DNA from: Celoporthe dispersa
Lineage: Eukaryota; Ascomycota; Sordariomycetes; Diaporthales; Cryphonectriaceae
Direction of reading: 5' to 3'
Length of the DNA: 64,000 nt
Assembly: GCA_016584495.1 (NCBI GenBank)
Contig: WAID01000009.1
Location: 4,278,001 to 4,342,000, forward strand
Shown piece after piece: positions 12,471-24,491 of this stretch. Position 1 is the first letter of the stretch. Each line of letters starts with the position of its first letter. The notes under the pieces were generated by a model that saw only the letters and a program-made list of their open reading frames with translations, searched no databases and was not told the DNA's origin. The position numbers and the translations under genes are program-made.

Positions 12471-14291
12471 CAGCTTCGATAGGGCCAGCGAGTCTCAGAT
12501 AATCGTAGTCCTTGCCTCGAGTGACCGCGCCGTGGGTACATAGTGACTATCCAGGCGCTCTCGTTGATTCCTGTGAAGCATATCGCGGCACACCAAGGGC
12601 AGGTCAAGAGAGGCGATCAATTTTGGATCGAGAAGATCCTAGTTAGAGAATGAGAATGCACCGCCATAGTAAATGTAGTAGACCGTGGTCCGATGTGTGT
12701 TATGGTATGTGACTTTACTTTCCTGCATTACACGAATCAAGTCGAAGCGACTCGCTCCGGATTTGGGCGTGTAGACCCTCCCCGAGCCCCATGCAGGCTC
12801 GCTTCACATACATACTATGGCACTATATATGCCGCAGACGCGTACGACGGCAGGCGGAGGAGCTGGCCGGGGAAAAAGCAAGCGGCGAACCATGATCCGC
12901 CACTCTCGACGAGGAAAGATGAAGGTGTCGCCACTCAACACTGGTGTCAATGCAGCATGCGGCGATCCCTGCGCACCCGCGGCGCGTTCAAGCTCGGCCG
13001 AGGCTTGAAGCGTCGAGAGATGCTAAAGGTCAAGGTTTACAGAAGGAAGGAAACTGCACAATGTTATAGCAATCCTAGCGGCGAGGGAAGCATGTGGAGC
13101 TTACTTCTACACACCGGCAGCACATCGCAAAACCCAGTCGCCGGTATAGAGCCGATGTCGCCGAAGAGAGCTCCGGAAAGACGCGTCGTCCTGATCTGCG
13201 GACGGGAGGGGGCATTTTTGGGATCATGCACACGCGCTCCCACTGCGCACGGCTCTGAGACCCTAAAATGGAGACCTGGTTAATTGTCAGGACAGGTCAC
13301 CTTTGCGGTGTGGTTACGATTCATGCCGACGAAATCCTTGGTTCCTCTTGCTGCTCTTCCTGGTTGGCTGCCGCCAGCGTTTGAAAAATGTAGGCGTGGG
13401 GCATTGGATCTTCTTTGGGGGGCGTACTCTGGTGCGTCTCTTTTCGACAACCTTCGCAGGGCATGTGGAGTGCAGCTGCAAAGGGCCTGGTTTAATCTCG
13501 CCTCAACTGTTTGTCACATATCACAGCGTAGTACTATTGCTTCTTCATAGCGGATAAATAGCCATGAATGGATGTAAGTCGGACGTTTTCTTTTAGGTGG
13601 ACGTACGATATTGAAATGCTATGCTGCTGTTCATCAGTCGCTACTTACAAGCGACGCCGAATCCTGCCGAGTTTTCCGTCCAGTGAAGAAGCATGCTACG
13701 TACGCTTAATGAAGGCGCCGAGCTGGTCGAAGCATCAGTGACACTAGAACCAGAACAGGCTTGCGCCGTGGTGATGCTGTGATCTGCCGAAGCTGTGGAT
13801 CTCCCGCACACACCGGGGAATACGCACAGGTGGAGCAAAATGTGGCCCTCCAGGAGGAATTTAGACACTAAAACAAACGAGAAAAAGGTTAGCCAGAAGG
13901 ATCCGGGGTAAGTTTCCCTTCCATGACTTCAGACGAACCTCCGCGAGGATATCAAGAAACTTCCTTGACCTTTTGCCCCCCCCTGTGCTTTGCTTGTATG
14001 GCCATAGCCAGTGATATGGTCGATCACCAACCGCCGCCCCTCCTTCGCAGACAGGGTGCGGACATTATCCAGGTTACGTGCTCGTCATTACTATCGGCTT
14101 TACTACCATAGTGTCGTACAGCACGTGGATACTGTAGAGTGGACGTTTTGAGACATGCCGATCTGTATACTGTGTAAGGGATCCCCCCAAAAATTATACC
14201 TATATTAAGAGGCCAGTATGGCTCTCCCTCGCTGGAATTATCGAGGCCTTTCTCAACCGCCTTGGGCACCAACGGTCCATAATCTGTCGAG
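12471..14291. other. Intergenic region, no supported gene
   Basis: Frames at 12693-13283 and 13284-13550 are open by chance: their translations are Arg/Ser/Pro-rich without motifs or signal peptide. The segment would hold the 3' region of the transaldolase-family gene and the promoter of the esterase gene. Confidence 0.55.
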
Positions 14292-15938
14292 ATGCTCCCC
14301 CACATCCTTACTCTGTTCAGCCTCGGCCTGACGCTGTCACCTCTGGTGGCCGCTGACCCGTCTCCAGTGGTCTCTGGCAACCACGGCAGCGTCCGAGGAA
14401 CCGTGTCTGACTACGTCGAGGGCGTGAATGTATTCAAAGGCATTCGTTTCTCCGGCTCGCCAGCCGGCTCCCTCCGATGGACGCACTCTCCAGAACCAAC
14501 AATTCTGAACTACACTGTGAACGCCACCGAGTTCGCCCCGGAATGCCCACAGCTTGTCGACGGTGTGGTGACGGGTGACGAGGACTGCCTGTTCCTCAAC
14601 CTGTGGACGCCTGAGGGCTTCACTAACACCTCTAACCTTCCTGTCCTCCTGTTTGCCTATGGCGGCCGCTTCGAGGGTGGCTCTGCCTCGAGCGTCACCT
14701 ACGACGGGTCTGCCCTGGCCAAAAAGGGTGTCGTTGTCATCACCATGAACTACCGCCTGGGGCCTCTGGGCTGGCTCGCCCACCCCCAGCTCTCCGATGA
14801 GATGGTCACAGAAAGAGGTTACAACGGCAGTGGAAACTGGGGGCTCATGGACCAGCAGGCAGCCCTGCACTGGACTGTCGAGAACGTGGCCAACTTTGGC
14901 GGCAACAGCACTTGCATTACCATCGCTGGTCAGTCCGCCGGGTCTGCACTGGCCCTGGACATCGCCTTCTCTTCCTCAGAGACGACGGGACTCTTCCAGC
15001 GCATCATCTCGGAGAGCGGTGCTCGAGCACCCAACGATCCGTTGATCGGCTCCCTGGCGACCAGCCACCTGACGCAGGAGCAGGCATATGCGGACGGCGA
15101 GAGATTCCTGGCATCGTTGAATGTTTCCACTATCGACGAGGCGCGCAACTTGTCCCTGGCAACCATCCTCCAGGTAGCCGATGGAGGTGATGCGGCCGAT
15201 ACTACCTTTGACGGCACCTCGTTCGAGGGCAACCAAGCCTACATGAACCCGCCCCTGTGGCGACCTGTTATTGACGGCTACTACTTCCCGCTCAACTATA
15301 CCTATGCTCTGGCCACTGGCAACCACTCTGACGTTCCCATCCTGACTGGAAACAACCGAGACGAGTCAGGCGCCTCGCCCAACCCGGGCGTCGACCTGGC
15401 CACCTACAAAGCCAACAACACCGCCATCTTCCAGCCCCTCGGCCTGGCCGATGAGTTCTACAGCCTGTTCCCCGCCAGCACCGATGCGGAGGCCAACAAC
15501 CAGACCAACAACATGTACCGCAACCAGAGCCTCATCTCCACCTGGCAGTGGGCCAACGACTGGGCGGCAGGCGGCGCCCAGAGCAACGTCTACACGTACT
15601 ACTGGACGCACGCTCCTCCAGGCCAGTCCAACGGTGCCTTCCACGGCAGCGAGCTGAACTACGTGTTCAGCAACCTGGCGTACTCGGAGACGCTCCAGGA
15701 TGAAGCGCTGAACTACACGAGCCAGGATTATGAGATTGCCGAGATCATCTCCTCGTACTGGATCAACTTTATGAAGACTGGAGACCCCAACGGAGGAAAC
15801 CTGACGTACTGGGCGCCCAGTACGAGTTCTTCCAAGAATACCATGGTCTTGGGCGATGCCTGGGGACCCATCGAGGTGGGCTCGGACGAGGCCATAGAGT
15901 TCTTCCAGGACTACTTCTCTCAGGAACCAGGATACTGA
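14292..15938 (+). CDS. Secreted type-B carboxylesterase/lipase (alpha/beta hydrolase)
   Basis: Hydrolyses carboxylic esters outside the cell; the substrate is unknown. A single exon of 548 aa, typical length for the cholinesterase/type-B lipase family. It has an N-terminal signal peptide of about 21 residues ending near VAADPSP. Catalytic triad: Ser215 in GQSAGSA (family usually GESAG), Glu358 in NNRDESGASP and His451 in FHGSELNYVF. The oxyanion-hole loop YGGRFEGGS (about residue 125) and EDCLFLN are conserved. Many N-x-S/T sites support secretion. The downstream minus-strand gene is convergent, 454 bp away. Confidence 0.95.
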   Translation: MLPHILTLFSLGLTLSPLVAADPSPVVSGNHGSVRGTVSDYVEGVNVFKGIRFSGSPAGSLRWTHSPEPTILNYTVNATEFAPECPQLVDGVVTGDEDCLFLNLWTPEGFTNTSNLPVLLFAYGGRFEGGSASSVTYDGSALAKKGVVVITMNYRLGPLGWLAHPQLSDEMVTERGYNGSGNWGLMDQQAALHWTVENVANFGGNSTCITIAGQSAGSALALDIAFSSSETTGLFQRIISESGARAPNDPLIGSLATSHLTQEQAYADGERFLASLNVSTIDEARNLSLATILQVADGGDAADTTFDGTSFEGNQAYMNPPLWRPVIDGYYFPLNYTYALATGNHSDVPILTGNNRDESGASPNPGVDLATYKANNTAIFQPLGLADEFYSLFPASTDAEANNQTNNMYRNQSLISTWQWANDWAAGGAQSNVYTYYWTHAPPGQSNGAFHGSELNYVFSNLAYSETLQDEALNYTSQDYEIAEIISSYWINFMKTGDPNGGNLTYWAPSTSSSKNTMVLGDAWGPIEVGSDEAIEFFQDYFSQEPGY

Positions 15939-16392
15939 GTTTCTCGTTCGTCAGGCTGATCTGGAAGTCAGAATGTACATATTCATTGGTTGTCGCCGGG
16001 ATAATTGCTCTCTGCAGTACATAATCGGGTGTGCCTACATACGCCTGCGTCCTCGTAGCTAGGGGAGAATGTGATGTTTTTCCTGCCCATAACGATCATG
16101 AATTGTGACAGTTAAAGGGTGTGCCCTTGTTGATGCTGGACTTGGGACGTTCATCATCCTCATCAGTCCGAAGGCAAAAAGTAGCTACTTGCATCCAACC
16201 CTTCTAAGTTCCTATGCCGGCTACGAGAGATAAGTGCTTGGCTTACACCTTTATTGTGGTTTACACCGTATGCAATATGAAAGATTAAAAAAAGAAAAAG
16301 AAAAAAAAGAAAACGTCCAGGCCATTCGTCCCATGCATAAGTAATCGTGTTTATGAATTCCTGGGAAGAACGAGAAAAAACATCAATCAGAC
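15939..16392. other. Short convergent intergenic region
   Basis: Shared 3' region of the esterase (plus) and the ankyrin-like gene (minus), with A-rich stretches near 16286-16312 that may aid 3' end formation. No gene seen. Confidence 0.5.
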
Positions 16393-17178
16393 CTAGGAGC
16401 GTAACATCCCAATGATTCTATCTGTGATGCGCTTCTTCTTCTTAGGAGGGGCAGGGTATCCGCGTTCAATCACATCCACCATTTTCGAGCCCTTATCTCC
16501 TTCCAATGCCCGCCTGATCAGCTCTTCTTTCGATTTAAGCCTCGCCGTAGGAAGGTCTCTGCCTCTTGCAAACAAGACCTCCAGCACGTCCACACGATTG
16601 CGGTCAATGGCAAAATTCACAGCCCAGCCATCGTTAAACTCATACCCGTGGTCAAAAAACTGCTCGAAAGTCGACACCGGCATACCTCCCAACACGGCAT
16701 AACCGGCATTCGAGAAGGGCGGCGTGTGCTCCGGCGGCTTGTTTGGATCTGCACCGTACCTCAGCAGCGCATGGGCAATCTCTGCATCCTTGGGGTCGGA
16801 GCACGCATAGACGAGGGCGTTCATGTGGCAAGAAACCCCGTTCGCCGCGACAGGGTCGGTCTTACAGACAGTCTCGACGAGCTCGAGATTGTGTGTCTCG
16901 ATGGCCCAGACGAGCGGGCCGTGGTCCATGCTGAGTTTTGGGAATTTAGAGGACAGAAAATTGACCATGCCAATCTGTTCCGATTTGATCGCGGCGTAGA
17001 GCATAGAAATCACCGGGGGCGTGTGCTGATCTCTTTCTAGAGATCTGTCGAAGTCCCACGCATTATTAGGCTGGTCGGGGCCAATACCGAGTTCTCGGAA
17101 CAGAACCTCCAGGGTCTGTTGATCACCAGTCTTGCAAGCGTCAAGAATCCTCTCGTTCTGCTGTTTTAGATCTGACAT
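16393..17178 (-). CDS. Ankyrin-repeat-like protein
   Basis: Intronless, 261 aa, no signal peptide or membrane span, so probably intracellular. Helix-turn-helix repeats are recognisable: a degenerate first unit near residues 5-30 (ILDACKTGDQQTLEVLFREL), a central stretch near 85-140 with LVWAIETHNLELVETV and ALVYACSDPKDAEIAHALL followed by RYGADPN, and later NFAIDRNRVDVLEVLF. The C-terminus is a basic tail with a KKKKR run that could act as a nuclear signal. Proteins like this are numerous in fungi and mediate protein contacts; no specific role can be inferred. Confidence 0.85.
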   Translation of the reverse strand: MSDLKQQNERILDACKTGDQQTLEVLFRELGIGPDQPNNAWDFDRSLERDQHTPPVISMLYAAIKSEQIGMVNFLSSKFPKLSMDHGPLVWAIETHNLELVETVCKTDPVAANGVSCHMNALVYACSDPKDAEIAHALLRYGADPNKPPEHTPPFSNAGYAVLGGMPVSTFEQFFDHGYEFNDGWAVNFAIDRNRVDVLEVLFARGRDLPTARLKSKEELIRRALEGDKGSKMVDVIERGYPAPPKKKKRITDRIIGMLRS

Positions 17179-19088
17179 GATGTAGAATTGGCTTGATTAT
17201 GACATGGAAAAGCGGAGGTAGGCTCAAGATTGGTAAAGATAAAGACAATAAAGGCAGTGTAGATGCCTGTTCTCTTGGGGGTAAAGCTGGGTGATGGTAT
17301 ATGCTCCAAACCTGTACCCGTCCATGACATGGACGCAGGGAGACTGGGATAGCAACGCATGTGATGGGGCTGTTGTTGACTGCTGACTGCTTTATACAAT
17401 TGTGCAGCCAGATTGCCTCAGGGCTCAGTTGGAGTTAAGCGCCTTACTGAAAGCGAACCGCTGCTGAGACTTCAACGCCGCCCAACAGCATGGCCATGTG
17501 GGTACAATTGCTGCGGTCAGCAGCCTTACCGCCCCCAACAAGTTGACAGGCGGACATGGACCTCAAATCCGTGTCCTGCAACAGTGTCATCTAGGCCCGT
17601 CAGTCGTAAAGTGTTCAACCAACTAATGCGCGAATGTATTAGAGACTAGAACCTCACAACTGCTCTTCTCATAATACAGAGAGGTCGGATCGAGAAGATG
17701 GCCACACGGCCTTGCTGCGAGTTTTTGGCAGGGTGTTGCATCTGACGATCCCCTGTTTAGCAGTGGTCATCGTGCTGGCAAGAAGTTTCCGTAAGAGAAC
17801 GTTCGTCTTCTTCACTCTTGCATACTGTAATTCGTGTCTAGATATAAGCACACATCCGCTTTAGTAATTCTCGATTCTAAGATATCTCCACTAGATCGCA
17901 AACAGACGGTCCTTGCAGTCTTCAAGTCGATTCATTGTTGTTGGTCCCTTCTTTTCCTTCTTCCTCTTTCATCCTTCTTCTCTCCTCTCCATATCTTCCT
18001 TGGTACATCATCTAGCTCAGTCCAAGGCACGCCTTCACCATGGCTGCGTCCTGTTCCACCTAGTGCACAACTAGATCGTATTTCCTCGGTTAACTTCTCG
18101 CATACGGTCTTCTCCTCCTGCAATTAGCTCCCAGTGTGAGCGCTGGTAACGTTTGCACCTCGATGAACTGCTTCTCCATAGACAACACCGATGCACGCTC
18201 AAATATGCATCCATTGGCCAGTTATGTGGATTTGTAGTAAACTTTAAGGATAATAACATGACTAGTATGTACCAGCCGTTGGAGCCGGTTATACTTATGC
18301 CCCCTAATAAATAACACTTGGCGCTCACGAATCTTCTCGTGTCAGAACAGTCAGACGAGTCACGCCTCGATATACTGACATGTGTGTATGTGAATATTTG
18401 GCACAACCCAGGCTTGTGAGGCTTGGATTGTTACAAGCATCTATTTAATATGAACCTCCCTGACGCTATGATTCATCACCAATTCCCTCCCTTTCCACTG
18501 TCACAATCAGGTCGATGGAAAGGTAACGTCTGGTAGCTGGAGCTGGCCTTCATGTGTGCCTCCAGTACTGAGTAGTGTGGCAGCAGTCCGTATAAGCCAC
18601 CACAGTCTCGCGTGTATATGAAGAAGACTTGAAACATCAAGCCGATATTCGCACGCAGCTCCACCACACTGTCCGCCTCAATTTCGAGGCCGCTCCGCAA
18701 CTGACGCAACCCCTGACGAGGCGAGCACAGCTCGCAGCCCTGCAGAAAAAAAATCTCCGGGCCCACATTTTCGTTTTCGATGACACTGGAACTCCGCCTC
18801 CGCATGTCCTTCATAAGCGGCATTCGCTTGCTCTCGATATTCATTGTGGTCTCGCCCCCTAGCGGCAATCACCGGAGTACAGCAGACGACCCGCGACACG
18901 GATGCACTGGTGGCGCGTGTCCGTCGCTGGAAATTCTTCCCTGATGCCTGGATAGCCGCAGTCCGCAAGGGGGGTGGGGGGGGGGGAGACTGGCGTGGAC
19001 TCTATTTAGCTGAGAAACATCACCACACGCCGCCGTTGGCCCCTGAATGTCTGGAACCAGCCCATGCCTCAGACGACTTGAGTTGATA
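17179..19088. other. Intergenic region with divergent promoters
   Basis: No supported gene. Contains G runs at about 18970-18987 and pyrimidine-rich stretches around 17945-18000. Frames between 18476 and 19086 overlap in all directions without motifs and look like GC-rich chance ORFs. Confidence 0.5.
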
Positions 19089-19094
19089 TATAAA
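19089..19094 (+). promoter_or_regulatory. TATA box of the small secreted protein gene
   Basis: TATAAA 119 nt upstream of the ATG at 19213, followed by a leader rich in CAA/ACA triplets, the usual make-up of strongly expressed fungal secreted-protein genes. Confidence 0.5.
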
Positions 19095-19212
19095 GTGAGC
19101 AGCTTTTGCTACCTCGTCGAGACAAAGCAAGTCAAGACAACACACCTGCAACCGACTACCGCACAGCACGCACTCAAGCAATTTCCACGCTCATTAAACA
19201 CCGCCGCACAAA

Positions 19213-19853
19213 ATGCAACTCAGCAGCCTCTTCACCGTCCTGGCCGTTCCGGTCATGGTCCTGGCTACCGCCGACCCGGCTTCCTCCAACACCGAGGGCA
19301 AATACCCGTCCTCCTACAACTGCGATGCCTCCAAGGTATCCACCTCGATCCAGGCCGCCGAGTGCGCCTACAACACCCGGACCTCGGACCAAACATTTGC
19401 CGTGTTCGAGACCGACCACGAGTACGACGACGTCGAGGGCGCGCCGTACGGAACCTGCAGCGCGTACGCATGCACGGCGCCCAGCGACTCCGACATGGAG
19501 TCCGACTCAGACTACTGGACCTTCTTCTGGAGGTAAGAAGCCCCCTCCCCCTTTTTTCTGCTAACACTGGTGATCCGCCCCCCTCCCCCCCCTTTTTTTT
19601 TTTTGTGTCCAGACAAACCCTGTTTATTCACACCGATCCCTCTTTCGACTCTTTAGACTGCGACGTCGTTTTGCCCCGAAACCCAACCGTTCTGCCTCTG
19701 GTCGACCAGAGCGATGGCTGACAAACTACTCATAGTGATGCTGGTGAGTCCAGCGGTGTTGGCACGGACTGCATCAAGGATCCTTCCACCGGAGAGTGTG
19801 GCTGCGAGGACTCGGATGGGACCTTTGTCGTCGGCAGCTCTAGCTGCACCTAA
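19213..19853 (+). CDS. Small cysteine-rich secreted protein (effector-like)
   Basis: Two exons, 19213-19532 and 19736-19853, 145 aa. The 203-nt intron (GTAAGA...CTCATAG) is long for this genome and holds strong C/T runs. The protein has a signal peptide of about 19 residues, then an acidic chain with eight cysteines: one in YNCD, one in AAECAYN, two in GTCSAYAC, and four in exon 2 (TDC, GECGC and the near-terminal SSSCT). The even number suggests four disulfides. No enzyme motif. Small size, secretion and cysteine content match fungal effector candidates; function unknown. Splicing is inferred because the unspliced frame stops right after the donor and the second exon adds half of the cysteines. 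Confidence 0.8.
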
Positions 19854-21098
19854 ACATTAAACGTAATGTTTTTACTTCCGAACGGCGTGGCAGAGAAAAG
19901 AAACGCTGCCCCTGTGTATATATTGCTTGTCTTGTATATAGCATTCAAATGACGGGCTGAAATTGTCGTAAATGGTGTTGAGACGGTGCTAATGTGTGAT
20001 GCATGGCTTGCGTGGGGGCAGCCAGCCTCCATAAACAAGTTTCACGGCTGCTTACCGAAATCTTGTGCGTAGAAAATGAGACTTCCCATGTAGGAGTAGC
20101 TGGTCAGAATCGACCCTTTCAACCTCGCCTATTGTTCCTCCACATGGACCCTACAGCTTGCCCATAACAGCACCGTACGATGCCGTTCTCACAAAGTTTA
20201 ATGACCTAACTTACATGATGGGCTGTGTATCCAGTCTACTACAAGGCCCTAAATGTGAAACGGGTGCATTGGAAGCCCTTACGCCACCATCATTGCGTCC
20301 TGCAACATAGTTTTCATACCCGCGGACGGACTCATTTGTAGCGAGCTTCCGCATAATGAGCCGCACTGGAGAAGGAAAGGCAAGTGTGAAACAAATGTCA
20401 ATATCAATTAAATTATGCATGCCGTACTATGCTATACTTCCGACAGCGGGCCACACTTGCCACCCAATTAATCGCACGGCAGGATACTTCCACGTCTGTC
20501 TCACCCTCAGACGCCCGTACACGGCACAAGCGGGTGAAGGAAACCGAACCATGTCACCTAATCCCACCAGAAACCACCTGCAACTGGAGCGATCAAGATC
20601 TTCCGAGCCACTATGCAGCTCGTAAGTCAGCTGAAAAGGTAGTCCGAAGTCTAAGGAACGGGGCGGCGTTCATGGTGACGAGGCAAGACACCGGGTCTGA
20701 GCCGTGGCTTAATTAGACCGCCACTGTTTTGACGGAACCAAGGAGTAATTACATGCTTCTGCGTACATTAATCTGGGAGATAATTAAAGAGACACACTGA
20801 AGATGCAGAATGTGGAGGAGATTCGTAATGCTCAAGGATATGCGCAATTACCTTGTTTAGCAGAGAAACGATCGCCATTCTGAGCAGGAACCATAAGCTA
20901 AATATAGGGACTTTTCTGTAGACTAAGAGCTCTAATACCACGACATCTGGAAGGGATGGATATACTAGCCTAGAGCACCCAACTGGTCTATACCCACCCC
21001 TCTCCCCTCCTCCCTCACGGGTTCCAAGTGTCATCTAGACTTCGAGCGTAACACTATGGTTTTAGATGCGTCCTAGATGTTCATAGTCCAGACCGCGT
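19854..21098. other. Intergenic region between convergent genes
   Basis: Contains the 3' ends of the secreted-protein gene and the MFS gene. Frames at 20356-20716 are short and motif-free. No gene supported. Confidence 0.55.
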
Positions 21099-22791
21099 TC
21101 ACTCCACCGTAGCCACCATTGGCCCCTCGACCTGCTCAACGCTCGCCTCGCTCTTCTCGTTCGCCGCCGCGATCTTCTGGTCGGCCTCCTCGTAGACCGT
21201 GGGTCGCTGCAGCTGTGTTGCCAGCTTGCTCCGGAACACAAGCGCGCCCCTGTTATCCTCAAAGAATCGGTCGATATCCTCAAGAGAGCGGTTCGCCGTC
21301 TCTGGGTAGAAGAGGTACGTGATCGGGACGAACGCCGCACAGATGACCGCCCAGATGATCCAGAACCTGAACCCGAGATTGGCGATGCCGACCGGTGTGA
21401 CCTCGGCGACCATGTAGTTGCAGATCCAGTTGGTAGCCATGGCTAGCGATGAACCCTTGGCGCGGAAGGCGAGGGCGTTGATCTCGGTGGGGTACAGCCA
21501 GGGAACGCCGAGGACGCCCATGGCGAAGGAGGCGAAGAAGACGAAGAAGAAGGACACGGCCACGATGCCCAGCTTGACACTGTCGCCCTTCCCCGTCTCA
21601 CTCAGGCCGACGGCGATGGCAATGATGGTCCAACACGTCGAGCACGCGGTGGCGGAGACCATCATGACCCTCCGCCGGCCGTATCGCTCGATGACGAAAT
21701 ATGCCATGAACGAGAAGAACAGATAATCCATCGAGCCCGCGGCCGCGAGGATCCGCGCGCGTAGTTCACTGAAGCCGAGTGCGTTGATAAAGACATATGT
21801 CATGTAGTACGACGTCACATTAATGCCCGAGACCTGGTTCATAGCCTGCATCCACGCGCCAAGGAGCATACGGCGCAGCGCGCCCGGAGGGCCTCGCCCC
21901 GTGAGGAGTTGCCACCAGGTGTAGTCGACTGCGTGCTCGCGGTCTAGGACGTCCTTGATGATGGAAAACTGCGTACGGACAGATGGGGAGGAGGGTGTCG
22001 CGCCATGGCCCTCGAGGGCGGCAAGGACCTCGGTTGCCTCGTCGTAACGGCCCTTGCGGATAAGGAGACGAGGCGAGTCTGGCAGGTAGGGACACATGAG
22101 CCAGACCAGACCGGAGAAGACTGCAGTATAACCAATGTCAGGGACTTGTACGCTACAGAAGAAGAGGTTGCACGGATCGAGGGAGGGTGTGGGACGACCT
22201 ACACATCTGGAAGGCAAGCGGGAATCGCCATGACACGCTGCCCGGCGCAAAGGAAAACCCAAGCGTCAACCAGTTGGAGATGGCGAACCCCGTGATACAG
22301 TTCGCCATCTGAATGATGATCAACTTGCCCCGGCTTCGCATCTTGGACGTCTCGGATTGCCACACACCGGCGGTGGCCGTATTCATCCCCGTGCCCAGAC
22401 CGGCGATGACTCGGCCGACGTACATCTGCGCAGCACTGAACGAGGATGCCTGGATGATGGCAGCAATCGCGATGATCAAGCTACCGAGCATCAGCACCCG
22501 CGGCCGGCCCAGCCTGTCACCGGTGTACAGCGTGGACAGTGCACCTGCGAAGCAGCCCAGATTGTACACAGAGGTCATGGTTCCTTGGGCTGTTGTGCTG
22601 GGATATCCCATCGTGCGCAGGAAGTCTTCTGAGACGAGCACATTGCCAAACACGCCTTGGTCATAGCCGTAGAAGATGAGAACCGTAGATGCTGCAAGGG
22701 ATATCCACACCGTCAGGCGTTCGCCTGAACCACCAAGGTAGCGTCTGCCCATGGCGAAGGGGATGATTCGAGGTTGTTGGCTGGGGAACAC
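21099..22791 (-). CDS. Major facilitator superfamily sugar-porter-type transporter
   Basis: Proton-coupled sugar or polyol uptake at the plasma membrane is the family role; the substrate is not predictable. Exon 1 is 22203-22791 and exon 2 is 21099-22120; the intron 22121-22202 (GTAGGT...CTGCAG) joins LAFQM to FFSGLVWL. 536 aa from the first ATG, 523 aa if the second one (MGRRYLGG, 22752) is used, which fits homologues better. Sugar-porter signatures: GDRLGRPRVL between TM2 and TM3, GRVIAGLGTGMNTA before TM5, PDSPRLLIRKGR after TM6, ERYGRRRVM between TM8 and TM9, and PETANRSLEDIDRFF after TM12. Twelve hydrophobic segments are readable. The C-terminal tail is acidic and cytosolic. Confidence 0.95.
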
Positions 22792-23779
22792 AGCACTGAG
22801 ATGTTGTCGACATCAACGTCAGTCTGGAGGAAATGCGTCAACCTTTTCAGTACTTGATGGTGAAATTTTGCAGCCTCTCGTAAGTAACCGGGGCGACATC
22901 AGCACCCAAGACAGAGAGACGAGACCTGGTACACGAGAGAGGGTGTCCAGGGCGATTTAAGCGTGAGGCGAGCCGTTGATCAGATCGAGGTATTGTCGTC
23001 CGCTCGGCCGCCCCCGCACGATGTCCATGAGAAATACAACCATAGGAACCGCATTAATGATATCGAATATATCGTGAGCCCAGGAGCTTGCCGAAGGCAC
23101 TAGTGCTGCACGCTGTGCTACCCCGTGGGGAAACAGACGGTTCCCCTCACTCAGAACCAGGGTGAGCGACGTCGCGTGCAGCAGATCGTCCTGGAAGAGT
23201 AGACTTGGAGGCCCAAGACCCATCTCTAGAGCCAATCTCGCCGGACTGATCAGCATACAAAGCAGGGAATGAAGAGACAGGCAGCGGGATGACCAAAGAG
23301 GGGAAGCCGGCGACGGGCCTGGTGCCGCAGTCCTGGGAGGATGGCCGTCGTCCTTGTCGCCCTCAGCAGAAAGCCACATCTACTCTGGAGAGGTCATGGT
23401 CCCAAGGCCCAGCTGGTGGGTACCTAGGATCTTTAGCCTGAACAATGTTCAAGTGAGACGTTCCGGCATATGCTGCTCGGCCCTTGACGTGACTCGGTGC
23501 TGCTGACCCGAATGTCAGCGTGAGTAGAACATTCTTTTACACCTTGCCGAGGTGAGGGAGGCATTGTAAGTCGACACGAGGGTTGGCTCGAGGGGGCCGA
23601 CAGCCGAGGACATCAGGCGATGCACTCGGTGGTAAGGAAGGACTGCTTCGCTGCAGGCTGTTGCTCAACCCCTTGACCTCTCGAGAGACCAGCGTCCAAT
23701 TCGTCCTGGAAAGCGGAGCACTTGGAGAAGGTGGCAAGCGTAGGTCCAGCCGGGAATAAAGAAAGACAAGGTGGTCGGT
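22792..23779. other. Intergenic region with one doubtful ORF
   Basis: Upstream region of the MFS gene and 3' region of PSF3. Apart from the doubtful minus-strand frame at 22957-23379 described separately, no gene is supported. Confidence 0.5.
22957..23379 (-). pseudogene. Doubtful ORF, possible gene remnant
   Basis: A 140-codon frame. Its second half (from about residue 60) reads like a folded helical protein, with LLHATSLTLVLSEGNRLFPH and then SWAHDIFDIINAV and GRPSGRQYLDLI, while the first half is Pro/Ser/Arg-rich and non-descript. No start context, intron or upstream exon could be found to make a full gene. I do not recognise a family with confidence. It may be the 3' exon of a decayed gene or a chance frame. 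Confidence 0.25.
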
Positions 23780-24491
23780 TCAGTGCTTCTTGACGTTTTC
23801 CATCCACTCCTTTCCACCTTTCAATCCGCTGTGCGCCTTGGTAAACAGGCTCCTCTCCCACTGGTCTAGACCCCGGGTGAACTCGTCCTGTGCTGCTGCT
23901 ATGCCGATATTACTGGCACCCTCCTTCCCGGCCGAGTCGCCCATCTTCCTCGCGTGAAGGGCAATCTCCGCAGCGCGCGTGACGAACGTCTTCCTCAGCA
24001 CGCTGTCGAGCTCTCTCTCCTCGAAAAGATCCATCAGGCGCGTGGCCAGCCCATAGAAGTTGATGCTCCGCTGGCGAAGCTGTACGGCGCGGGGATCGGC
24101 TTTGAGGGCTTGTATACACTCGTTGGAGAGGGCGTCGGGTAGGGACAGGTTCACAAAGGACTTTGTGTCGTCGTCGTCGGTACTGCCGGCGGAGGTACTG
24201 GCGAGGGCGAGCATCTCCCCGAGCCAGAGGGGGAGGGACAGCTTTGTGCCCGCCCTGAGGTCCTCGCCCGGGTTGTTATTGAGGTGACCGAGGTTGAGCA
24301 CGGAGACGTTGAACTCGCATGGGATCTTCTGAAGATTGAGCCAGAGATATTAGAGAGGCCCGCCGAGCCAGAAGGGCGAGGGTGCAGAAGCTGCTGAGGG
24401 GCAGAGGAGCAGGGAGGGGCAGTGCTAAGGAGACGGTCTATTTACACACCTCAGCATCCGTGAGAATCGCGTCAATGTCGTAGTATGACAT
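23780..24491 (-). CDS. PSF3: GINS complex subunit Psf3
   Basis: Part of the heterotetrameric GINS (Sld5-Psf1-Psf2-Psf3), which with Cdc45 and Mcm2-7 forms the replicative helicase in the nucleus. Exon 1, 24450-24491, encodes MSYYDIDAILTDAE, the typical Psf3 start. Intron 24329-24449 (GTGTGT...CTTCAG, 121 nt). Exon 2, 23780-24328, continues KIPCEFNVSVLNLGHLNNNPGEDL, then LPLWLGEMLA. 196 aa, close to the usual length of fungal Psf3. Its start lies 517 bp from the divergently transcribed superoxide dismutase gene. Confidence 0.95.

Noticed and set aside
12693..13550. Open plus-strand frames of 196 and 88 codons
   Set aside because: Basic, Ser/Pro-rich, no motif, no start context and no splice partners; typical of GC-rich chance ORFs.
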